NCBI GenBank assembly: GCA_037355855.1
Contig: CM074759.1
Span: 6,820,001 to 6,884,000 of the forward strand
Reading direction: 5' to 3'
DNA from: Pseudo-nitzschia pungens
Taxonomy: Eukaryota > Bacillariophyta > Bacillariophyceae > Bacillariales > Bacillariaceae
Length of the DNA: 64,000 bases
Below, piece by piece: positions 12,501 to 22,714 of this stretch. The position numbers were made by a program, and so were the translations under genes. Within the stretch, counting starts at the first letter, position 1, and every line of letters begins with the position of its first letter. The notes below the pieces were generated by a model. That model worked only from the letters and a program-made list of their open reading frames with translations. It was not told where the DNA came from and made no database searches.

Positions 12501-13234
12501 GGCAGCGTGGAATTGGTGTTGTTGTTGCTGTTGCACAGCGCCAACACAAAGTAGTTTTCTTGGAGGAGACAACGAGTCGCAATGTCGACGAAGAAAATTA
12601 ACAAGACCACAATGCGCAACCACATGAAAACTTCGTCGCCCGTTCCTCTGACGTTGGATAGGCGCTGGATTGCGGAACCGAACAGAAGGAAAAGCGTACA
12701 GCAGATTATGAACATCCTCCAAATCGTTGACTTGGTAACACCGCAAAGCAAAGTCAGCCATTGGGATGTGGATTTTTCTGACTTCGCATAGCAGCTGCAA
12801 AACACTCCGCGGCATCGTCGGTCACCCGTAGAACTACCTCTGTCGTGATCCCCAGACCGAGACCTTCCGCAGCACCAAAAGCAGCCACCGCTACGACCAC
12901 GACCACGACCCTCGCTGTATTCTTCAAACACAGAAGAACCGTGGTCGTGGAAACTTCCAACGGGATTCCCATTGGGAAAACCTTGCGCTCGAGACTCTTC
13001 AAAAGGTTCCGGATGCACCGAGTTGGTACTCATCCTGTTGGAATCAGAATAAAAATCAGAGCCAGAGCGACTCTCATGCCCTCGATACGATGTCAATGGA
13101 TGGCCGTATTTCGAAGAGCGAGTTCGTAGGAATCGAAGTACACTGAAGAGTTGCGGAGAGAGTGGTGAAGAATCACTCTTTCCTCTCTGCTTTTCGTTGC
13201 AGAACAAAAATGGCTTCGCTTTGGCATTTGACAC
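9550..13234 (-). CDS. voltage-sensor / IQ / class III nucleotide cyclase, copy B
   Basis: Paralogue of copy A in the same order and strand. Exon 1 (13234-12329) ends at a GTGAGT donor in phase 0, the same position as in copy A (after Gly-Phe-Pro). It encodes S1, S2 (VLLIFFVDIATRC) and S3 (YLFWCDVISTMCILYDLSFI). Exon 2 begins near 12176 after a CAG acceptor and carries S4 (MLRTLRCARYVRSR, about 12093-12134). An IQ motif (AAVKIQRAWRNR, about 11698-11743) and a two-helix unit with an extracellular loop follow. The cyclase domain has FCDIRQFT (about 10741-10762), NIGDAF (about 10619-10645) and KIDATY (about 10330-10353). A conserved C-terminal helical region ends near FDDGPSRYFL. One extra base near 12075-12077, just after S4, and one near 10369 break the frame. 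No in-frame ATG precedes the 13234 end of the open frame. The start is either ATG 13033 or in an unseen upstream exon. Confidence 0.8.
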
Positions 13235-14500
13235 ATCGAAGAGTTTGATGCTAGTTATGATCCTGTCGTACGAGTATCATCTATCATGACGCAAGACGGA
13301 GTACGGTAAACCTTAAGATAATACTCGTCGTACGAAGTTGGACAACAAGAACGAAGGCGTCATGAACGTACAATAGTTGCGCACATTATTTTTTCATGTC
13401 ATAATCTACCTTACACCTGTTCTTCCGTCTTCATTATTTTTGGGCTATAGTGCACGTTGCCCAATCTTGTGATGCGGAGTGAATCAGAGGTGATAATAAT
13501 TAATAATATACTGTTGTGCTTAGAGTATAGTGCTTGTAGTTGTACTGCTTGGAGCAACTTCTTGCTACATAGTTGGTAACCTTACTCTTTTCTCTCTTCT
13601 AAACACCTAAACAAGACACCTTTGTGCCTCTAGAGGCCTCTAGAGGGAAATATCATGTAGTGTCTTAGTAGTGTATGCAAGAATAATGTCCAAACACTGT
13701 GTACTCACCAGCCTGTTTTTGCCAGCTCTTCATGTGTCTTTCCTTGCTGTTCATTTTTTATCTCTCTCTACCACAGATTTGATGCTGTTGATGCTGTTGA
13801 TGGGTACTACAAGATATATCAGCAATAGCACTAGTACTAGCAAGGTGCTACTAGTAGCATCATTGTCAATGTAGTAGTACTACTCTAGTAGTAGTAGTAA
13901 GAAGCTCTTAAAATTCTTAGTTGTAAGGCTTACTTTTTGATTCATGAGTAAGACGAGTAAGGTATTTTTACAATCTTTTTGGTGGATAGTACTAGTAGTA
14001 TAGACCGGCACCTCAACCGGTTTGCATGCCTTTGCTCCTGCTGTATATCTCCAAGCTTGCCCTGGGATCTATCAGCTTAAACCAGTTTCAGCTACATTTT
14101 AACAGGTATTGGTAACTAAAAATTATGTACCTCTTGAAGAACAGCGCTGCTAGTAAAAATATGATTTGTTGGATAGATTATTTTTTCTGCCTCTTTCTCA
14201 CGTCCTCTCAAAATAAAAATCATTTTTCTCTCGTTACGTGTACGAGTAATAAAGAGCTTATTCTGTATTCTGAGTTTGAAATTGGTCACTGACGCATTCC
14301 TTTGCGTAACCTTACCCGTACGAGTACGAGTAGAATGCTAATCCATGCGGATCAAGATTGTGCATCATCGTCGGCGTTTTTTTTTCATGATGGATCAAGG
14401 ATCGTAACTCAATATAATTACTGCTACCGAACTACATATTGCAGCCTCAGAAATCGCATAAATCCAGAGAGTCGACGCAAAGAATCAATCAAAAGCAACG
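13235..14500. other. intergenic spacer with LTR relic
   Basis: No gene is seen. It holds TCGTACGAAGT-type words, CTAGTAG microsatellite runs (13840-13905) and the LTR fragment listed at 14002-14104. The 5' leader of the DUF1499 gene lies at its right end. Confidence 0.5.
14002..14104 (+). repeat. relic of the CoDi-like LTR (3' end)
   Basis: The stretch from AGACCGGCACCTCAACCGG to ATTTTAACA closely matches the last about 100 bp of the LTR of the intact CoDi-like element in this window (32882-32982). Scattered substitutions and a 2-bp difference are present. Only this end is recognisable, so it is a truncated LTR relic rather than a clean solo LTR. It shows that the same family was active here before. 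Confidence 0.85.
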
Positions 14501-15319
14501 ATGACGTCGTCCCGGTTGTGTTCTTACGTCCTGTTAATGATGGCGGCAGTTTTGACACCTCTACGGTTCGGTACTGTGCACTCCTTATCGTTTCCGCAGG
14601 CCAATAGCAGGCAATCTTCCCGGCTCCTGTCGGACGCTACCGGCGGGACGGTTGAAGAAGGTCCGCTTTCGCGCTCGAACGGATGCTCTCGGCGCCGAGT
14701 TTTCGCGGCTTCCACACTCGCCATTGCCTCGCGGTGCTTTCTCCCCGCAGCGGCACTTGCCGTGGACGCCGCGGCTACGCCGCTTCCCACCTCGGCCGGT
14801 CGACGGGGCTGCAAAACCGAGACCAATCCGTCCCGGACCATCGTCACCTGCAGGGGAGATCTCCAGTCCAGCAACACCGACGGCCGGCTCTCCAAGATCG
14901 CTGCCACCGAGAACGGCGTGTCGACCTCGTCGGTGAAAAATCCGTCGCGGTTCTCTCCACCCTGGACGTACCTCACCGAGACCGACGACGCCAAGAAGGC
15001 CTGGAGGTCCCTCCAGTCGGCGGTGTTGAACGTCGATCCGACCTGCCAGATCGTCGAGCTCACGGACACGTACCTGCACGCGACCGTTGCAACGGCAGCC
15101 CCGCCGGGAATCGAGGGCCTGGACGACCTGGAATTCATCATCCGGCCCGAGGACAATGTTGTGTTGTACCGGTCGGCCAGCCGAACGTCCGTCTTTGTGT
15201 ATCCACTGACGCAACCCGTGAGCGACAACAACACCAATCTGAAACGCCTCCAAAGGATTCGGTCAACGCTGGGATGGGAAGAGCTCGGGTATCAGCAAAA
15301 GGGTTCGATGAGGATATAA
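14501..15319 (+). CDS. DUF1499 protein, predicted thylakoid lumen
   Basis: A 272-residue protein. The N-terminus has a signal-peptide-like hydrophobic stretch (residues about 6-26), then a Ser/Arg-rich segment, then a second leader with a twin-arginine run (RRRVFAAS, from about residue 63), a hydrophobic core and a probable cleavage site near AAALA. A signal peptide plus transit peptide plus Tat leader is the expected address for the thylakoid lumen in a secondary plastid. The mature part shows the DUF1499 pattern: [18 protein letters not shown], then YLHATV, then [21 protein letters not shown], then [16 protein letters not shown]1499 has no assigned reaction. The second half is notably GC-rich compared with its surroundings. 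The start at 14501 is the first ATG that gives the full leader. Confidence 0.85.
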   Translation: MTSSRLCSYVLLMMAAVLTPLRFGTVHSLSFPQANSRQSSRLLSDATGGTVEEGPLSRSNGCSRRRVFAASTLAIASRCFLPAAALAVDAAATPLPTSAGRRGCKTETNPSRTIVTCRGDLQSSNTDGRLSKIAATENGVSTSSVKNPSRFSPPWTYLTETDDAKKAWRSLQSAVLNVDPTCQIVELTDTYLHATVATAAPPGIEGLDDLEFIIRPEDNVVLYRSASRTSVFVYPLTQPVSDNNTNLKRLQRIRSTLGWEELGYQQKGSMRI

Positions 15320-16967
15320 GGATAGTAGTAGTAGTACTAGTACTAGTAGTAGTACTATTGTTGCAATAACAATATTGTGATCCTACTAGTAGTAGTAGTA
15401 GTAGTACTAGTGACTACCAGCCGTACTGTGATAAGGAGAATGCAACAACCTGGGTTGCTGCTAATGGCTCGAAGTAATGAAAATTCTTAGTACTACGATG
15501 TTCATACCGACAGTATAGAAAAACAGAATGAATTACGGTTGGCACAATCAGCATACATAGCGCTGCTGATGTCTCTTTTGGAATTTATACTACTAGTAGT
15601 TGCGCTTTAATTCTATTCGTTCCTCTCAATCCAATCAACCATAAACAAACAAATTGGCCACAAATGAGGAGCTTTGTCATATCCTCATTCCTGTCCATAG
15701 TAATAGGAGGAGTGTGTGACGCTGCACCAACAATGCCTATCAAACTCGTCTTGTTGTACAGGATGAGGATGCTGGTGGTGGCACTGTGCTGCTGGGAGGA
15801 GCAAATGAACAGTTACACTACACATGATTCTAGTACTATACGCTTGTTCTCCGAAAAGTTGAAAGTGTGGCATTCTTGTAAATGGGGAATTTCCAGGAGA
15901 AGAAGAAGGAATCGTGAGAGTGAAGAAATACTCGAACAAGAAACCAAAAGAATTTTTAGCTAGTATTTTGAATAGTTGAAATTTCTGCATTCTGAAAGAA
16001 ACTAGTATCTTACTTATTCTCATGCTTCCTCAGACAGAGAATAGATACACCTGCTTCCTCCTGCGACGGTATGCATGCTGATACTAAATGTATGATAGAT
16101 GCTAGTAGTAGTACTACCCCACTACTAGTAGTAGTAGTAGAGTAATACTTAGTGCTTTCATGCATGACTGATAGTCAAAAATAAGCGGAAACAGGAAGAA
16201 CACTGGTTGTAGTGGTGATAACTACTACTACTAGTACTACTACTACTAGTGACACTAGTAATAGTAGTACTATTATTGGTAGTACTAGTAGTACCAGAGT
16301 AATACTTCGTACTTCCTAGTACTAGAGTATTAATCTTACTAGTACCTACAGGAAGGACTTCTTGTACGGTAATTAACCTTAGTCGCCCCTCAGGGTGAAT
16401 TTCTTCTTCGTACTCGTCAGTTACTTGTAAGGTTATGGTAAGGTTACTACTAGGTCGTATTTTTTTCATCATGCTACAGCTAAAAAAATACTACACGTAC
16501 CGATAAACCTACGTACGTGTACTACGTGTAATGGTTTTCATTCGTTTTCATGAAAACTTCATGAGGACTCGTGCCGGTCAGGGAACAGAGCATGGGTCAT
16601 AGAAAATTATGGCCCCTAGAACACTCGTAGGGGAACGGAGGCGAGTAATCGCTTCCGCACGACTCAAATCGAAACCCACCCAATACGTAGGAAACAGTAC
16701 AAAGTATCGTACGTCTACTGTATTTTCAGAAACTATTCTTGAGCCTGTCCTTGTTCGGTGTGTGGTGTCTTGGGTCTTGGGTTTGGATGATACTACTAAT
16801 AATGATCGGGGCAACGAGCAAACCATTGACATACTCGTACTGGGACGAAACTCTCCATCGCCTTGTTGTCGAAGCGGCGACAATTGTTGCCATAATCTAA
16901 CAAACTCAAACTCCAAAAAGAGATCGAGAGAAAAATCTTGCCAAATTAACAAACAAACAGATATATC
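15320..16967. other. intergenic spacer, triplet-rich
   Basis: No gene is supported. Runs of CTA/TAG triplets occur at 15325-15410, 16100-16140 and 16220-16300, where arms such as ACTACTAGTAGT could fold back on themselves. The last 400 bp should contain the promoter of the DUF2828 gene. Confidence 0.5.
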
Positions 16968-19025
16968 ATGAGCGATTCCTCTTGCAGTGGCAACAACAGC
17001 ACCAACGGAGCTTCTCCGTTCCGCGACGCGGTCTTTTCTTCCAAAGAGGAGCAACAACGGTCGCTGCCTCCAAACATGCGATACGGAGAGAATGGTTGTC
17101 CCGAGTTTTCCGATCTGGGTTCCGATTTGTTGACCCTGTCGCAAATGGTTCGGTCCTCCAACCCGTCGGACCTGTGCAATAAACTCCTGTCGTCTTCGAG
17201 TGTGGATGATGTGTCGGGCGTGATCATCCTGGCCTTTGTCACCCGCAACATTCGTGGAGGAAAGGGAGAGCGGGACCTGTCGTACGACATGTTTCTGAAG
17301 ATTTGGCAGCACTATCCCGAGACGGCCAAGAAACTCCTCCCGCTATTCGCGAGGCACTACGGTTGCTGGAAGGATTGCCTACTCCTGGCGGAGAGATGCA
17401 AGGCCGACGACGAAGAGGATAAAGATAGCATGGTTAGCGATAGTGGTGATCTGATGGAGTCGGTTCTCGGCGAGTCGATTCGCATCATGCGGGCCCAGTT
17501 TCATGCCGACCTGGAAGAATTGGCCAGGCACGAGGCGAAAGCGAAAGCGAGACAAGGAGCAACCGCAGATGGTGAAGACGATCAAGACGACGATTGGGAC
17601 GTGGTGCTCCGGAACGAGACGCAGGTCATCGAGGAACCCACCACGAAGTCGGACGCCGGACCCAAGATCTCCCTCCTTGCCAAGTGGTTGCCCCGTGAGA
17701 ACACCCATTTCGACAAGAAACTGGATTTCGTGCGGCGCTTCCTGATCGAAGACAACAAGAACAAGCACGCCAGCGACGGGCAAACAACGAGCAACAACGA
17801 TAACGATAACGATAACGATAACGCTACCTATCCCAATCCCAATCCCAGCGAGTGGAGGTGCGGTTCCAAGAGACGATACCGGAAGGACGTTTCCAAGTTG
17901 ACGTCCTTCCTGTCCCTCCCCGAGGTCTTGTTGTCCGCCAACCGGGCCGACGAAATCGACTTCCACATGTTGGCCTCCAGGGCCACCCTGAAGCTATCGA
18001 GGGCGCTCCTGAACGAGACGGCGCACGGCTCGGTGCGCCGCCCCAACGACGCCAAGCGCCAAAAGTGCGCCGAGATGTTTGTGGACCACCTGACCCGCGA
18101 GGGATTGAAAGGGGCTGCCCTGATGCCCGACGAGATTGTGGCCGAGATCATGAAGGGAAACGTCAGCCCGATGCGGGAGAAGGTCCTTGACGCGCAGTGG
18201 AAGGACCTGTGGAAGAACGTCGTGGAGCAGGTCGAGGCGCAAGCCAAGGAGGAAAGCATCGAGTTCGACCTTTCGAAAATGGTACCTCTCTCTGACGTCT
18301 CGGGTTCCATGTCTGGCAAGCCCATGGAGGTCTCGATCGCCATGGGCATTGGGATCTCGGAGATCACCCACCCCGCATTTCGAAACATGGTCCTTACCTT
18401 TCAGACGCAACCGCAGTGGCACAAGCTGAACGAAGGCGACAGCATCGTGAAAAAGGTGCAATCGCTCGAACGTGCCCCGTGGGGCGGAAGCACCAATTTT
18501 GAGGCGGCGTGCGAGCGGGTCCTGGAGGTCTGCCGCGAGCACCGGCTTGCCCGTGAGGACGTGCCCTCGCTCATTGTGTTCTCGGACATGCAGTTTAACG
18601 TTGCCCAGGGCTACGGCAGCGACATGGTCGCGATGCACGACACGATTCGCAAGAAATTCGCCGCCACTGCCAGGGAGCTCGGGTGGGACGATCCGGATCC
18701 CACCCCCATTGTGTTCTGGAACGTGCGCAATACCGTAGGACAACCGGTGGAGAGCGACACGGAGGGAGCCGTCCTGTTGTCGGGCTTCAGCCCCTCCCTG
18801 CTCAAGATGGTCATGAACGGGGAGGCCCTCAAGGACGAGGAGGTGGAGGTTGTGCAGGCCGACGGCACCGTTCGCACGGAGAAGGTCCGGGTGACGCCTG
18901 CCGAGGTCCTGACCAAGATCCTGAACGATCCGCTGTACGATCCCGTCCGGGAGGTCTTGGTGTCGAGCGACGAGGGCGTCTTGAAGGAGTACTGCGTGCA
19001 AGCAGCGGTGCACGGCAACGTGTGA
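16968..19025 (+). CDS. DUF2828 / vWA-domain protein (TROVE-like layout)
   Basis: An uninterrupted 685-residue protein. The N-terminal half carries the helical pattern of the DUF2828 family: RNIRGGKGERDLSYDMF, then PLFARHYGCWKDCLLL, then KWLPRENTHFDKKLDF. A low-complexity acidic insert includes an (ND)n run near 17795-17822. The C-terminal half is a von Willebrand A-type fold with a MIDAS-like DVSGSMSG (from about residue 442), a downstream GGSTNFEAA (the DxSxS...T arrangement that binds a divalent cation) and VFSDMQF. The helical-repeat plus vWA layout recalls Ro60/TROVE proteins that bind small structured RNAs, but sequence similarity to Ro60 itself is not claimed. Function is unknown. Start context is acceptable (ATCATGAGC). 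The gene is GC-rich, and AATAAA-like signals follow near 19101. Confidence 0.85.
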   Translation: MSDSSCSGNNSTNGASPFRDAVFSSKEEQQRSLPPNMRYGENGCPEFSDLGSDLLTLSQMVRSSNPSDLCNKLLSSSSVDDVSGVIILAFVTRNIRGGKGERDLSYDMFLKIWQHYPETAKKLLPLFARHYGCWKDCLLLAERCKADDEEDKDSMVSDSGDLMESVLGESIRIMRAQFHADLEELARHEAKAKARQGATADGEDDQDDDWDVVLRNETQVIEEPTTKSDAGPKISLLAKWLPRENTHFDKKLDFVRRFLIEDNKNKHASDGQTTSNNDNDNDNDNATYPNPNPSEWRCGSKRRYRKDVSKLTSFLSLPEVLLSANRADEIDFHMLASRATLKLSRALLNETAHGSVRRPNDAKRQKCAEMFVDHLTREGLKGAALMPDEIVAEIMKGNVSPMREKVLDAQWKDLWKNVVEQVEAQAKEESIEFDLSKMVPLSDVSGSMSGKPMEVSIAMGIGISEITHPAFRNMVLTFQTQPQWHKLNEGDSIVKKVQSLERAPWGGSTNFEAACERVLEVCREHRLAREDVPSLIVFSDMQFNVAQGYGSDMVAMHDTIRKKFAATARELGWDDPDPTPIVFWNVRNTVGQPVESDTEGAVLLSGFSPSLLKMVMNGEALKDEEVEVVQADGTVRTEKVRVTPAEVLTKILNDPLYDPVREVLVSSDEGVLKEYCVQAAVHGNV

Positions 19026-19320
19026 TTGGATTATCGGTATAAATATCGATGAATTGATTCCAACAGTGCAATCTAATGTCAATAAGTCATGCCATTTGTA
19101 CAATAAATGCACGTATCATTATGGTTTTCAGCGCAGACAAACTACACACTGCGAAGTACAATAAAGCCTAACGAAATTATTTCGGGGGCAAAGGCAACAC
19201 CGTGTTTTTTTAAAAATATCCTAGTCGTAGCTCTTTTCGTGACGAGTCCTCAGTCAGGTGGGTGTGAAACCATATTCACGCTGCTTCAACACGTGTAGGA
19301 TTTCGATGCAATCGGCTTGC

Positions 19321-19635
19321 TTACTGTTGTCTAGACCAAACGTTCCCGTCCGCCAGAAAGCGAATGTCACCGTTTTCCTCCAACACCGCCATCAAATCCT
19401 TGGGTCCCCCCTTGGGCGAAAAGTCAATAACAATAGTCCGGTCCCCAAGGACAGCAGCCGGAAGAACATAGTTGGCGGGTTCTCCAGTGCCTCCGCCGCC
19501 GTTGACCTCCGCGAGAGCATAGTCGGCCACCGAAGCAGCTTCGAGCAAAGAAATGGTACGGGTTCCACCCGGGTGATTGATGGGATCCGTATAGGTCCCG
19601 CAAAAGGCTGTGGGCCCGGCGTTGGTTGCACTCAT
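19321..19635 (-). CDS. small conserved-looking protein, possibly secreted
   Basis: A 104-residue protein from ATG 19635 with coding-like composition and a compact, globular-looking sequence (FCGTYTDPINHPGGTRTI, then VLPAAVLGDRTIVIDFSPKGG). I recall similar short proteins in algae but cannot name a family. The same frame stays open upstream of the ATG and reads KKTFSITLLFTATAIMSATNA, which looks like a signal peptide, yet no ATG occurs in that extension. The true start may therefore lie in an upstream exon, or the ATG at 19635 is used and the extension is leader. It is tail-to-tail with the DUF2828 gene. Confidence 0.55.
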   Translation of the reverse strand: MSATNAGPTAFCGTYTDPINHPGGTRTISLLEAASVADYALAEVNGGGGTGEPANYVLPAAVLGDRTIVIDFSPKGGPKDLMAVLEENGDIRFLADGNVWSRQQ

Positions 19636-19699
19636 GATTGCGGTAGCGGTAAACAGAAGGGTGATGCTAAAAGTTTTCTTGTTTTTATGATTTGATGTT

Positions 19700-21000
19700 G
19701 CGGAAGGATGCCGAGAAAAAGAAGCGATGCTGTTTCGAAAGTAATTTACCGGTAGTACTAGTAATCCTGTAATACCGTACCGTTACGGCACTCGTAATCC
19801 TGTAGTATACCGTTGCGGCACTCGTAATTGATAGTGAGGATACTGTTCCGAATTACGAAGTAACCTTACTTCGTACTTCTACGAAGTTCGTATTTCGTAT
19901 CTATTCGTAGTAGATCTACGAGTAAGGTTACTAGCATGATGAATGAACAGTAACTACCGTAGTTCTCGCAGTTGTACCGTAACTAAGGTTTACTTCGTAC
20001 TTTGTACCGGTAGAAAGTGCCTTGTATTGTCAATTGTGTAACAGAACGGGAATTTTTGGTCTTTCGATACGTAGAGCTAAATTACTCGCTCTACCGGTAT
20101 CTTTTCAGTTCGATTTGTTTCTTCAAGCTGGTGATGCATGTGGCATACTAATTTCTACGTCGACTTGAGGACAGCTGTTAGGAACTCTTTACGGTAGTAT
20201 TTTTGGTAGATATTTTTCTGTTTTGTACGCGTACACGTGTACTATGCGTCACCAATCACCAAACAAATGGATTGAATCCTGCTTCAGGTTCGAGAAATTT
20301 TGAGAGGGAAAATAATTTTACGAGTAATCCTGGTTTAAAAATACGGTAAGATTTTTACTGCTGCTTCGTAGATTGGAATTCAGGGTTAGTGGAGTTGAAC
20401 TGTAACCTGGTCTTCGGTTAAACCCAAAAGTGCATTGTTTTTTTTGACGGTTCACCACCAGGAACATGGTTGATTTAATTTTTTTCTAAGAATCTAAGTT
20501 TTTCCAGCCCCCCGTGCACCACTCAGCGCTGGGTGTCGACCCCTGGTGGAAGGATGCGGAGAAAAAGAAGCGATGCTGTTTCGAAAGTAAGTCTTAGTAC
20601 TAGTAATTGTGTAATACGGTAACCTTACGAAGTAAAGTTCACTATGGCACTAACAACGAAGTTCGTATTTCGTATGTATTCGTACCGTAACCTTACACGT
20701 AGTAGATCTACGAGTAATTAAGGTTTGGTAGCATAAGCAGTGGTCCGCGCAGTTGTAACTAAGGTTTACTGTAAGGTAACCTTATTTTCTACGAAGTGCC
20801 TGGTATTGTGTAAGGTTACTTCGTGGTGTAGAACGGGAACCTTTCGTCTTTCGATGAGTTACGTAAGATACTCGTACATCAAGGTTACTATTATCTTTTT
20901 ACTTCGATGTGTTTCTTTACGCTGGTGACGCATGTGGTGAAATAATTTTTGTCGATATTTTTTTGTTTTGTACGCGTAAGTGTACCATACTATTTCCAAT
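19700..21000. repeat. segmental duplication in spacer (two diverged copies)
   Basis: About 19,700-20,260 and about 20,555-21,000 are diverged copies in the same orientation. Both begin with a GAAGGATGC-GAGAAAAAGAAGCGATGCTG block running into TTTCGAAAGTAA. Both then share CGAAGTTCGTATTTCGTAT, GTAGATCTACGAGTAA, AGAACGGGAA and TTTTGTACGCGTA in the same order. The first copy includes the 5' flank of the small minus-strand gene, so the second may be the 5' remnant of a lost paralogue. Confidence 0.75.
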
Positions 21001-22395
21001 CTTATCTTATGCCTGTCATTCAGAAAGAGCAATCATGGAGGGCACTCTTGTCAACGCAGATATTCATGATCGACAAAGATTGTTGCGACACATGCCCTTC
21101 CACCGTGTGCTACGATTAGAGTCATCAATAACCGCCTACCCCGCGTCGTGCGTTGTGCGTTGTACTCCTACTCGTACTCGTCGTACAGCAGGTCAAATCC
21201 ACCACCACTCCTACCACCACAAAAGCAGCAGCCGTTGCCGCAGCCGCAGCCAAAAAAATCGTCGTCTTCTGTCTGGCAACACAACACCTGTCGGAACACC
21301 GAGTTCACAACATCCCAATTTGTTGTTGATAGTTTGCCGTCTAGCAATCACCAATCACCAATCACCAATCACCACACACCACACACAGCACCCCAACCCG
21401 TGGGTGTTGACTTTTTTATCCCTTCGTTCATTGCTGCAATCCGCCCAGGTGGAGTACGTCCGTCACGAGGAAAGACTTCATTATTCCGTTGTGAGCGAGC
21501 GAAAGATCGTAAGTGCCATGTCGAAGGAAAGGAAATAACGAATACTGTCATCATTGTTATCCGTCGCGTCGCGTCGCGTCGCATTGGATGGCATGGCATG
21601 GCATGGCATCGGATGGCATGGCATAGCACAGCATCGACGACGACGACACGACGACGATGACGACGGATCGTATCATATCGTAGCGTATTATTGTATCATG
21701 ACGAACATAATAGAAACAAAAAAGAACCTTCTCGAACGGAAGGAACAATGAATAACACATCGAGCAGAATACCGTCCGGAAGAAACCAAGACAACGGAGA
21801 TGGGGAACGATCCCGGCCGCATGGAATGGAACGAATGCGGCACTGTGAGGCCGATCCATTGGAGGGCTGGAGAGGAAAACAATGGGCGATCTGCGCAGCG
21901 CAGCGCAGCCGTTCCGACGAGACTGGGTGGAATCGGATCTTCTTCTTTCAAATCAATCCGACAAGCCCGGGCGGAAGTGGATCCCAACCATTGTGACACA
22001 ACAAAGACACACATTGTGACAACACACAGACACAGACACAGACATACACACTACGAATTAAGGGACACGAATTGGGATCCGATACCAAGAGCCAGCTGGC
22101 ATTGCTTGTGGCCGTCTTCTGTTGCGGCACATCGTGTGGTTCTTCTGTTCCGATTGCAATTCGTAATGCAAATGAGTACCAGCATAGCCGGGGAGTGGAT
22201 TGGTTCTGAAATGGAGAGAAAATCCCCGAAACAAATTCAACGTTGCCTCGTAGCTGCCTCTCCTGCAGCTGCGATTTGGATTCGAACCACTACAATACAA
22301 AGGCAATCATCTCACCATTCTCTTTTTCCATGCAACGTTTCTTGTGCAGTATACCAGGACTAGGTGTCACCGAAATCCATCAGAACATCATCGAA
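21000..22395. other. low-complexity spacer
   Basis: Open frames here are long only because of simple repeats: (AATCACC)n at about 21345-21375, (GTCGC)n at about 21563-21580, (GGCAT)n at about 21590-21630 and CGACGA runs to 21665. No protein family is recognisable. It may include distal promoter or leader sequence of the receptor gene that starts at 22715. Confidence 0.5.
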
Positions 22396-22512
22396 GGAAA
22401 TTTTTTTTATTCCCTTTCCCACAAAGGTCCCAAAGGTCCCAAAACATTCTCCAACACAAGGAAATTTTTTTATTCCCTTTCCCACAAAGGTCCCAAAACA
22501 TTCTCCAACATC
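22396..22512 (+). repeat. tandem duplication of about 64 bp
   Basis: Two adjacent copies of a unit that starts AAGGAAATTTTTTT, passes through TTCCCTTTCCCACAAAGG and ends CATTCTCCAACA. The first copy has an extra internal AAAGGTCCC. It lies about 200 bp upstream of the receptor start codon. Confidence 0.85.
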
Positions 22513-22714
22513 AGTCCTTGAACTTTCACTTGATCCGCATCAACACAAGGTTAAATAAAGCTTGCTCCGTCATCAGAAACAAACCAGATCACAACAATTC
22601 AAATCCATCAAATTGAGTGTTTTGCTTTCAAACGCTACCACTGCGTCCATCTAGGGTATAACTCATTCAGCTGCATTCCCAACTTGAACACAGATACAAC
22701 CACCTTCAACGACC

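Noticed and set aside
14524..15253. Long minus-strand frames opposite the DUF1499 gene
   Set aside because: These are by-products of the GC-rich coding strand. The plus strand shows a leader and the family pattern.
20909..21660. Open frames of 170-209 codons in the spacer before the receptor gene
   Set aside because: They depend on AATCACC, GTCGC and GGCAT repeats and overlap each other in different frames.
22243..22300. tRNA-like T-arm word (GGTTCGAATCC on the minus strand, near 22280)
   Set aside because: No acceptor stem pairing and no A box at the right distance.
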